Shown here one piece after another: positions 1 through 6,655 of a stretch of DNA of 10,031 nucleotides. The DNA lies in assembly GCA_001799195.1 (NCBI GenBank), contig MGSU01000137.1:1-10031 (forward strand), given 5' to 3'. A program made the position numbers and the translations under genes. The DNA is from Deltaproteobacteria bacterium RIFOXYA12_FULL_61_11. GTDB lineage: Bacteria > Bdellovibrionota_F > JAHFAK01 > YA12-FULL-61-11. Every line of letters begins with the position of its first letter. Within the stretch, counting starts at the first letter, position 1. The notes under the pieces were generated by a model. It saw only the letters and a program-made list of their open reading frames with translations, was not told the DNA's origin and did no database searches.

Positions 1-1
1 T

Positions 2-1012
2 AGCCCCGGCACCTTGCGCTATTCCATCGGCCGCGTCGTCATCACCGCCCACCTGTCTCCGCACTACACCAGGGAATGGCCGGATCGAGGTTCCACCGGC
101 CGAGTGCTGCTCGAGATCCTGGAACGTCAACGACCCGACGTAGTCCTGACCATGCTCACCGATTACCAGGCCCTGGCGGCGGCTCACCGCTGGGCCGGCC
201 GCAGGCTCACCTTCCTCATGGACGACGAATACCCGCGACCCGAGAATCCCTTGCTGACGGGTTCCGGAGGCTCCGAACTGGCAACGGTCTTCTCGGAACT
301 CCCTCGGGTGATGACCTGTTCGGCCTATCTCGCGAAGAGCTTTGCCGCGGCCTGGGACCGACCGACCACGGTGCTCTACGGTCAGATCGAGCGCCGGGCC
401 TATCTCGTCCCCCCTGACCTCGCCCCCCTCCCCGGCGATCGTCACGTCGGCATGGTGAATCCGGTGGCGGTCAAGGGCGTGAATCTCTTCCTCAGCGCGG
501 CGAAGTTATTTCCCGACCTGCGCTTCAGCGCCCTGCTCAATTGGATAGGTACTCCCGAGCAGCGAAACGGTCTCGACCGGCTTCGCGCCGAATTGCCCAA
601 CCTGCGCTTCGAGGAGAATACACCCGACCCCCGAGGGTTTTACGCCCGTACCGCGCTCCTGCTGGTGCCCTCGCGTTGGCACGAGGGCTTCGGCCGGGTC
701 GCCGTCGAGGCGCTGCTCAACGGTATCCCCGTGTTGGCTTCCCGGATCGGCGGTTTGCCCGAGGCTGTGCCCCATACTCCCTGGCTGTTACCCCCGCCCA
801 CACTGGAGGCTCCGGCACGGACCGAGGAAGAGTACCGGGCCCACCACCTCTGGTTCGAGACCATGCACGAACTCCTCCAGCCCCGGAACACCGAGACCGT
901 CCGCGCCACAGCCCTCCAACTGGCCAAAACCGTGCTGGGGGTCCTGGAAACGAGCTATCGAACCTTCCTAGGGGAGCTTTCCGGGACAGCGCGGCGCGAG
1001 AAGGAAGGTTAG
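2..1012 (+). CDS. GT4-type glycosyltransferase, 5'-truncated by window edge
   Basis: This is the C-terminal 336 residues of a glycosyltransferase that should transfer a sugar from a nucleotide-sugar donor in cytoplasmic glycan assembly. The frame is open to the left edge. A TTG at 14 could be read as a start, but the protein opens in the middle of the N-terminal Rossmann domain (the PDVVLTMLTDY strand-loop), so the true start is outside the window. Family evidence, numbered from base 2: the inter-domain KG motif with K158, followed by a strand ending PDLRF, and the donor-site block HEGFGRVAVEALLNGIPVLA with the GT4/GT-B E-x7-E pair E228 and E236, then a glycine-rich loop IGGLPEAV. A ~60-residue helical tail follows. 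No membrane segment is visible. The donor and acceptor cannot be read from the sequence. The family is well supported, the specific function is not. No Shine-Dalgarno or promoter can be assessed. Confidence 0.9.
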   Translation, partial: SPGTLRYSIGRVVITAHLSPHYTREWPDRGSTGRVLLEILERQRPDVVLTMLTDYQALAAAHRWAGRRLTFLMDDEYPRPENPLLTGSGGSELATVFSELPRVMTCSAYLAKSFAAAWDRPTTVLYGQIERRAYLVPPDLAPLPGDRHVGMVNPVAVKGVNLFLSAAKLFPDLRFSALLNWIGTPEQRNGLDRLRAELPNLRFEENTPDPRGFYARTALLLVPSRWHEGFGRVAVEALLNGIPVLASRIGGLPEAVPHTPWLLPPPTLEAPARTEEEYRAHHLWFETMHELLQPRNTETVRATALQLAKTVLGVLETSYRTFLGELSGTARREKEG

Positions 1013-1112
1013 AGCTTTTCTGAAAACAGCCGAGCTTGAATATTTTTTCCATTCTATTTTCATACTGTTGCTGAAATATTTCCTACGAACAGCCCCAAAA
1101 TGGCCCCAGCAT

Positions 1113-1142
1113 TTGACACACTACGCCATTCTATGCTAGAAG
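1113..1142 (+). promoter_or_regulatory. Candidate sigma-70-type promoter of the protease gene
   Basis: A perfect -35 hexamer TTGACA lies at 1113-1118. Eighteen bases later comes TAGAAG at 1137-1142, matching the -10 consensus at four of six positions, preceded by TG at 1134-1135 as in extended -10 promoters. Transcription would start near 1149-1150, leaving a leader of about 38 bases before the ATG at 1187. The site lies at the end of an AT-rich stretch (about 1015-1112) between two GC-rich genes. It is a motif match only; the 18-base spacer is slightly long. Confidence 0.5.
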
Positions 1143-1176
1143 GGACCTCGGTTCGAGATCCAACCCAGAACCCAGC

Positions 1177-1181
1177 GGAGG
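1177..1181 (+). promoter_or_regulatory. Shine-Dalgarno site that decides the protease start
   Basis: GGAGG five bases before the ATG at 1187. The alternative in-frame ATG at 1100 has no purine-rich site, lies upstream of the candidate promoter, and would bury the signal peptide behind 29 polar residues. The ATG at 1187 is therefore preferred. Confidence 0.8.
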
Positions 1182-1186
1182 GGGGC

Positions 1187-2845
1187 ATGCGCACGACACT
1201 ATTCGTTCTGGTTACGGCACTCTTGGTCGCGTCGACCGTCTCAGCAGCGGAACCCAAACGCTACATCGTCGCCTTCGATACCCGCACCACGGTCGGTACC
1301 GCTGAAGCCCAGGTTCTGAGCGAGCTCTCTTCGGTCATCGCCCAGCAACTCGCCGATGAGGTCGAGGGCTTGCAAGTCCGCGGCCGGCTGGCCCTCATCA
1401 ACGGTTTGGTGATCGAGGCCGACGAAGCTGCCCTGGCCCAGGTCACAACTATCGCTCACGAGGCGGCCACGCACCGTCTGCCCGATCTCGCGACCTTTGC
1501 CAACAGTTCCCAGGATGACCTCGAACAAGTCGTCATTATCGAGGAAGACTTCCCCGTGTACGCGTACGGCGAAGCGCCCTGGGGCATCGACCGCGTCGCG
1601 GCCGTGCAGGTTTGGGACAAGGACAAAGACGGCAAGCTCGACAACGGCGCGCCGGTCGGCAAGGGCGTCAAGGTCGCCGTGCTCGACACCGGTATCGACT
1701 ACCGGCATCCCGATCTCAAAGCCAACTATCGCGGCGGGTACGACATCATCAACAACGACAATGATCCGCTCGACGATAACGGTCATGGCACCCACTGCGC
1801 CGGGACCATCGCTGCCGTGCTCGACGGCAAAGGCGTGGTCGGCGTGGCTCCGATGGCCGAACTCTACGGCGTGAAAGTCCTGGCCGGGAGCGGCGGCGGC
1901 TCCAGCACCAGCGTGATCCAGGGCATCGAATGGGCGGTCGCCAACCGCATGGACATCATCTCCATGAGTTTGGGCAGCCCATGGCCGAGCAAGGCCCAAG
2001 AGATGGCCTTGCAGAAGGCCTACGATGCAGGCATCCTGACCATCGCGGCCTCGGGCAACAGCGGCACCGGTTCCCTCGGGTATCCCGCCGGGTACGAAAG
2101 CGTGGTCGCCGTGGGCGCGCTCGATGCCACGAACACCCTGGCATCCTTTTCACAGTACGGCAAAGGCCAGGAACTGGTCGCTCCCGGAGTCGACGTCTAT
2201 TCGACCTTCCCGCTCGGCTTCGGTCGCAAGCTTGAGGCCCGTATCCTCGACGAGGGCCCTGCCGTGACCGACTTCGGCATCCTGGCCAAATCCCCGCTCA
2301 CCGCGACCGAGGGCGTCACCGGTGAACTCGTTCCCGCCGGTCTTGGTAAACCCGAGGATTTCCAGGCATGTAGCGGAAAAATCGCCCTGATCAAACGCGG
2401 CGAACTCAAGTTCCACGAGAAGGTGGTCAATGCCCAGCAGGCCGGCTGTAGCGGCGTGGTCCTCTTCAACAACGAACCGGCCAACTTCAGCGGCACCCTC
2501 GAGGACAACCCCAAGGTGACCATCCCGGCCGTGAGCATCAGCGGCAACGACGGCGCCAAGATCCTGCAACACCTGCAAGACAAACCCGTGCGAATCAACA
2601 TCAAAGTATTGACCGATGACTATGCCCAGCTCAACGGCACCTCGATGGCCTGCCCGCACGTCAGCGGCGTGGCCGCACTGGTGCGCTCGGCCTTCCCGAA
2701 GCTCACGAATGCCCAAGTCCGCAAGATCCTGACCTCTACCGCGGCCGACCTCGGTGCTCAAGGCTATGACGAGAAATACGGTCATGGTCTGGTCAACGCG
2801 GCCAAGGCCGTGCAGCTCGCCGAAGAAGTTCTCAAGGACCTCTGA
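1187..2845 (+). CDS. Secreted subtilisin-family (S8) serine protease with inserted PA domain
   Basis: A 552-residue endopeptidase exported by Sec. Residues 1-20 are a signal peptide (MRTTLFVLVTALLVASTVSA, cut before AEPKRY). Residues ~24-130 resemble the I9 propeptide/inhibitor (KRYIVAF ... LINGLVIEADE ... EEDFPVYA), which normally folds the enzyme and is then removed. The catalytic residues are complete: D167 (AVLDTGIDYRHPDL), H200 (NGHGTHCAGT), oxyanion N291 (ASGNSG) and S486 (NGTSMACPHVSG). Residues ~342-477, between N291 and S486, hold an inserted protease-associated (PA) domain (GKIALIKRGELKFHEKVVNA, then VVLFNN), the arrangement known from Vpr-like subtilisins. An EF-hand-like loop, DKDKDGKLD at 144-152, sits just before the catalytic Asp and lacks the acidic residue at position 12. 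Four cysteines remain after export: C204 and C489 beside the active site, C395 and C421 in the PA domain. It has its own promoter and is probably not in the flanking glycosyltransferase operon. The substrate is unknown. Confidence 0.93.
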   Translation: MRTTLFVLVTALLVASTVSAAEPKRYIVAFDTRTTVGTAEAQVLSELSSVIAQQLADEVEGLQVRGRLALINGLVIEADEAALAQVTTIAHEAATHRLPDLATFANSSQDDLEQVVIIEEDFPVYAYGEAPWGIDRVAAVQVWDKDKDGKLDNGAPVGKGVKVAVLDTGIDYRHPDLKANYRGGYDIINNDNDPLDDNGHGTHCAGTIAAVLDGKGVVGVAPMAELYGVKVLAGSGGGSSTSVIQGIEWAVANRMDIISMSLGSPWPSKAQEMALQKAYDAGILTIAASGNSGTGSLGYPAGYESVVAVGALDATNTLASFSQYGKGQELVAPGVDVYSTFPLGFGRKLEARILDEGPAVTDFGILAKSPLTATEGVTGELVPAGLGKPEDFQACSGKIALIKRGELKFHEKVVNAQQAGCSGVVLFNNEPANFSGTLEDNPKVTIPAVSISGNDGAKILQHLQDKPVRINIKVLTDDYAQLNGTSMACPHVSGVAALVRSAFPKLTNAQVRKILTSTAADLGAQGYDEKYGHGLVNAAKAVQLAEEVLKDL

Positions 2846-2852
2846 GCCCTCT

Positions 2853-5800
2853 TCAGCTCTCTTTCCTCGCCCCGACCTTCTTGTAGAACTCGTGGAAACT
2901 GACGTTCATCCCCAGATTATCGCAGGATTTGAGGCACTCGATCGGAGCGAAGTAGCGGTCCCTCTTGCTGCAGGTGAGGGCCAAGGTTCGGAAGCGTTCG
3001 TACCGCGGAGAACGCCAGACCGCCCCGAACGATTGTTCGCGCAGATCGCCCATGGGCATCCGAGAGGCCTTGCAGCAGGGTAATACCTTGCCCGCGGCCG
3101 TGATCCGGCTGTAGGTCCAACCGACATAGCAGGGCAGGGTGTCGACCAGTTGCTCGTACCGTCCGGCCTCGACCTCAACCGACCCGAGGCGTCTGCGGAA
3201 CGAACCAATCCCCAAGACCGATAGGAAAGGCGCCGTGGCGTTCCAGGTCCTCCGGTCGATCGCACAACGTTCCAGCAGGTGGCAACGCGAACAGCTCGAA
3301 CGTCCGAAATGGAAGGCATAGGCATTGGCGAAGTTGTCCTCTTCGACGCGCAGGTTGGCCAGCCCGCGCTTGCACGTGAGGCGCATCGCCGAAAGGTCCT
3401 CGAAGTGGGCCCGGAACCCTGCGGGGAGACGTTCTTCGAGGAAGAAACGCGCAAACTCACGCAATTCGGAACCGATCTCGGCGAGCGTAGCCGGATCGAC
3501 CCGGGTCATGATGTTGTCGGCCCGAACAGCCAGGCCTTCGAGCACGGCAAGGACCTCGTCGGCCATGGCCCTGGTCAAGAGCAGCCCCTCGGTGACGCCT
3601 TCCACCACGTCCACGGGTTGGAACTCCAGGCTGGCAACACCATGGCTCCGGGCGTGCTCGATCATGGCGGGGAGGCCGCGGTAATTGAGCGCGGAGATGA
3701 CGTGGTAGAGCTTGACCCTCGGCAGGAGACTGCCGCGTTGCCGTTTGAAATCCTCGAGCAACCCGAGACGCCTGCTGATGCCCTCGAAGGTCTCTGCTCC
3801 CTGGCCAGGGTGGGTCGCCTGGTAGGTGGCGGCATCCCCAGCCCACAGACTGGCGGTGAGCTGATCCAGACCGAGTTCGACCAACGCGGAGAGTTCTTCT
3901 GCCTCCAGCCGGGTGAAGTTGGTGACCAGGTTGCACCACAACCCGCGTCGTTTGACCAGGGCCACGATGTCCAGAAAACGCGGATGCAGGGTCGGTTCTC
4001 CCGACCCCGAGAGCTGGATCGCGGTGACACCCATGTCCTGCGCGTCGTCCACGAGGCGTTCGAGGAACTCGTAGGGCAGGAAACCGACCGACTCCTGGTC
4101 CCGGCGATGCCGACGCACGGCCCGGTCATGGATCCAGCACCCGGCACACTGCAGATTGCAGCGATCGCTGAGTTCGAGCTCCAACAATTCGGGACCGCGC
4201 TGGACTCCGTGCCCGACCCGCACTCCGGCGACAATGCCAGCGAGCTGGCGAGAGCGCCACGCCTCCCGGCTAAGCAAGGCCACCGAGGGCGGCTCGGGTC
4301 CAGCGACCGCCTGTTCCAGATGCACCCCAGACCCCCGAAAGGCCTCGAGCTGCTCCGAGAGAAGTTCGGCGAGGCTCCCTTGCACCGTGATCAGTTCCAG
4401 ACCGTCCTCAGCGAGCTGCCCCGTCTTGCCGTTCCACAGGGTAAGCGCCTGCACCGTCGCCTGGCATTGCAGGCGGAACGCAAAGCGGTAGTAGCCGAGC
4501 GCATCCAGGAACTCCTCGAAGGCGTGGGCCTCCGCGAGCGGATTCCGGTCGCCGAGGAGCAGTGGACCCTCATACCCGTTCTCGTACCAGGCGGCCACGA
4601 TCGAACAAAGCGCCGCGAGTCGTCTCCGCCGACAGCTCTGCGGCTCGGGTTCCTCCAAGCCGAGGAAAAGGACCGGCATGGCGCCGCGATAGTCAGCGCC
4701 ACCGTGGCGCAGCGCAAGCAAGGTCGAGCGGTGTCGTTCGATGGATGACCAGGGTAGGAGGTACGAGGCGACCTCACCGGCACGGTAGGCCAGCCCCGCG
4801 CAAGGTGACAAGGCCCTTCCCGCCCTGGCCCTGGAGAGCAGCATCGCGAAGGCGTCGGTATAGCCCTCGACCAGGTAGACCACGCGATGCTGGTCGCACT
4901 CCGGGGCCTGTTCGGCGTCCTCTCGAGCCACCAGTAGGGCAACGAGCAGGTGCTGGTCGCGGGCTCGCAAGCGCTCGAGGAAGGCCTGGAGCAAAGGGCT
5001 CCTGGTCTTCCTGCCGCACAGCAGGATCATGCGACCGCGCAGGGCCAGCACCTGGCCGGCCACGTGTTCGAGGTCTTCCTCCAACGCGACGTCCGGAGGC
5101 AGCCCCTTGCGCAGACCGAGGTCGGTCAACTCCGCGCCCAGGTCGACCTCGGCGCAACGCCAACCCGAGGCAGCGGCCTGTTCACGCGCGGTCAGGAAAG
5201 GGACGGGCTGGTCGGGCCGCTCGGGCCACTCCAGGTTGACCAATACCGCGTCCCAGGCGAGGGAGAGCATGGTTTCTGAAGGAATTGACGTGGGCTTCCG
5301 CTCCAGGGCGGAGGTGCTGAGCTCGAACAGAGCCGGTTCCAGGAGGCCCAGTTCGGCCGCATGCCCCATCACCACGAGGGTCCGGTCGATCCGCTCTGAG
5401 AGGGTACATTGGCCACCGTGCTCGAAGCGCCACAGCTTGAAGCGTTTGGGGAAACGCACTCCGTGGTGGAGGGCGTGATCGTAAAAGGCCGTACAGGAAA
5501 CGAGTTGGTAGGGCAACAGCCGCACCAGTTTCGGGCTGAACTCGGCCAGTTGTTCCAGGTAGCGGCAGGTTTCGAATACTTCGTCCTCGCGCTCATCCGG
5601 CCAACCAAGGCGTGTGCCGAGGCGAAGCTCCAGCCCTGCAGCCGCAGCATCGCGCAGGTTGCGGGCCACGGTGCCGCGATCATAGCCGAGGGCGAAGGTG
5701 GCGGCGAGACGATCGCTGAAGGTGGGGACCTCAAACTCGATGGTCGCGGCGCCGGCTCCGCGCCAGGCCCGGAAGAAGGCCGCGTCCAACCGGAGATCGG

Positions 5801-6626
5801 GCCGGAACGGAGTCCTCTGCGCCAGGCACAACCCGAGGTGCTGCACCAGATCGAGGACCTCGCGCAGGAGGTCGAGACCGTCGTTCTGGGGGCAAGGACC
5901 TCCCAGGCCGAAGCAGGTCCTCCCGCTCTCCCGGTACCAGCGTTCCAGATAGGCCGCCACGGCCGTGCAATCGCCAGAGCTGGAGGGGCCGAGGTACGGT
6001 CCGCACCAGGCTTCCAACCCTACCCCGGCACGGCCGAGATCGAGCGGCAGCAGGCCGAAGGCCTCAAGCAGGTGCGGCGGCAGTTCAGTCGTAGCGAGGA
6101 GGCTGTAGGGTTCCGGCCCGCCGTCGCCGGAACAGGTAAAAGCCGAGGGCCGGCCGGAGAGGGGGGGGTAGCGCAGCCCGGCCAGGTCGTCTCGACCTTC
6201 GAAGAGATAGCCGGCCAGGGGGTGCAGCGTACGCCCGAACAGCATGGCCTGGTAGAAATCCGGTGCCTCGTGGACGATCGGCCGCTGGGAGGCAGGCCCC
6301 AGCACCAGCAAACGCCGACCGGTCGCGTCGGCTATGCCCCGAAGCGAGCGCAGGAACTCCACGTTCGCGCCGTCGTAACGCGCCAACCAGACCTCGGGCA
6401 GGTTTTCCAGCATGGGCCGGCAGCGCTGGAGAAGCGCTTCGTGCTCGTCGTCCTCGAACGCGCCCCAGGCGACCCGGCAGCGCTCCCGTTCAGTTAGCAC
6501 GTCCCCGAGCTGGACCAACCCGGGTTCTGAACCATGCCGCCGCAGCCAAGCCAGGAGGGTCAGCAGGTCGAAATCCTCGGCGTGAGGACGATCATAGGGT
6601 GTGACCAGTACTGCACTATCCATCAT
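2853..6626 (-). CDS. Giant radical SAM/SPASM protein with degenerate B12-rSAM-like N-terminal modules
   Basis: About 1257 residues from the ATG at 6626. Residues ~813-1010 are a radical SAM core: LSDRCNLQCAGCW carries the CxxxCxxC ligands (C823, C827, C830) of the SAM-binding 4Fe-4S cluster, and SGSGEPTLHP (874-878) is the GGE-type SAM-binding motif. The C-terminus has SPASM-type cysteines: CSRCHLLERC, then C1166 (LPCYVGWTY), KVLPCC, a MGDL...FGAVWRSPRYERFR block, and a final C...CLKSCDN, expected to bind auxiliary Fe-S clusters. SPASM enzymes mainly modify peptides or proteins, and some act in glycan pathways; the substrate here is unknown. Residues 1-~445 and ~500-720 resemble cobalamin-binding/radical SAM proteins without cluster cysteines (by eye, less certain). 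Start choice: GGA lies five bases before ATG 6626. ATG 6659 overlaps the upstream stop as ATGA but has poor ribosome-binding sequence; ATG 6623 is also possible. The frame is open to 6959, but that part overlaps the upstream gene and has no domain character. Confidence 0.88.
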   Translation of the reverse strand: MMDSAVLVTPYDRPHAEDFDLLTLLAWLRRHGSEPGLVQLGDVLTERERCRVAWGAFEDDEHEALLQRCRPMLENLPEVWLARYDGANVEFLRSLRGIADATGRRLLVLGPASQRPIVHEAPDFYQAMLFGRTLHPLAGYLFEGRDDLAGLRYPPLSGRPSAFTCSGDGGPEPYSLLATTELPPHLLEAFGLLPLDLGRAGVGLEAWCGPYLGPSSSGDCTAVAAYLERWYRESGRTCFGLGGPCPQNDGLDLLREVLDLVQHLGLCLAQRTPFRPDLRLDAAFFRAWRGAGAATIEFEVPTFSDRLAATFALGYDRGTVARNLRDAAAAGLELRLGTRLGWPDEREDEVFETCRYLEQLAEFSPKLVRLLPYQLVSCTAFYDHALHHGVRFPKRFKLWRFEHGGQCTLSERIDRTLVVMGHAAELGLLEPALFELSTSALERKPTSIPSETMLSLAWDAVLVNLEWPERPDQPVPFLTAREQAAASGWRCAEVDLGAELTDLGLRKGLPPDVALEEDLEHVAGQVLALRGRMILLCGRKTRSPLLQAFLERLRARDQHLLVALLVAREDAEQAPECDQHRVVYLVEGYTDAFAMLLSRARAGRALSPCAGLAYRAGEVASYLLPWSSIERHRSTLLALRHGGADYRGAMPVLFLGLEEPEPQSCRRRRLAALCSIVAAWYENGYEGPLLLGDRNPLAEAHAFEEFLDALGYYRFAFRLQCQATVQALTLWNGKTGQLAEDGLELITVQGSLAELLSEQLEAFRGSGVHLEQAVAGPEPPSVALLSREAWRSRQLAGIVAGVRVGHGVQRGPELLELELSDRCNLQCAGCWIHDRAVRRHRRDQESVGFLPYEFLERLVDDAQDMGVTAIQLSGSGEPTLHPRFLDIVALVKRRGLWCNLVTNFTRLEAEELSALVELGLDQLTASLWAGDAATYQATHPGQGAETFEGISRRLGLLEDFKRQRGSLLPRVKLYHVISALNYRGLPAMIEHARSHGVASLEFQPVDVVEGVTEGLLLTRAMADEVLAVLEGLAVRADNIMTRVDPATLAEIGSELREFARFFLEERLPAGFRAHFEDLSAMRLTCKRGLANLRVEEDNFANAYAFHFGRSSCSRCHLLERCAIDRRTWNATAPFLSVLGIGSFRRRLGSVEVEAGRYEQLVDTLPCYVGWTYSRITAAGKVLPCCKASRMPMGDLREQSFGAVWRSPRYERFRTLALTCSKRDRYFAPIECLKSCDNLGMNVSFHEFYKKVGARKES

Positions 6627-6629
6627 GTT

Positions 6630-6635
6630 CTTCCC
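6630..6635 (-). promoter_or_regulatory. Weak Shine-Dalgarno supporting the radical SAM start at 6626
   Basis: Read leftward, GGGAAG is followed by AAC and then ATGATG. The GGA within it lies five bases before the ATG at 6626 and eight before the ATG at 6623. The competing ATG at 6659 has GGA only two bases upstream, which is too close. Translational coupling from the upstream gene, whose stop is at 6656-6658, could help either start. Confidence 0.45.
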
Positions 6636-6655
6636 GATCCGGCTAGCCTCCCGAT

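Noticed and set aside
1013-1090. Possible Rho-independent terminator after the first glycosyltransferase (T-rich run at 1041-1048; AATATTT at 1039-1045 against AAATATT at 1074-1080)
   Set aside because: No GC-rich stem precedes the T run. The AATATTT/AAATATT pair is AT-only with a 28-base loop, and the short TTTTC/GAAAA pair leaves no usable loop.
1241-1999. - strand open frame (252 codons) opposite the protease
   Set aside because: Antisense of a well-supported subtilisin catalytic domain; the His/Asp/Val-rich translation is a codon-bias artefact.
2846-2852. RiPP precursor peptide gene next to the rSAM-SPASM and protease genes
   Set aside because: Only 7 bases separate the two genes, and the 1013-1186 spacer holds no plausible small gene with a ribosome site. 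A peptide-maturation cassette cannot be claimed from this window.
3279-4748. Long + strand open frame (489 codons) opposite the radical SAM core
   Set aside because: It lies wholly antisense to a frame with CxxxCxxC and SPASM motifs. Its translation has no motif or domain character, as is common in GC-rich genes.
5409-6497. + strand open frame (362 codons) opposite the N-terminal part of the radical SAM gene
   Set aside because: Antisense shadow with low-complexity composition (A, G, E, Q, R), no ribosome site and no recognisable family.
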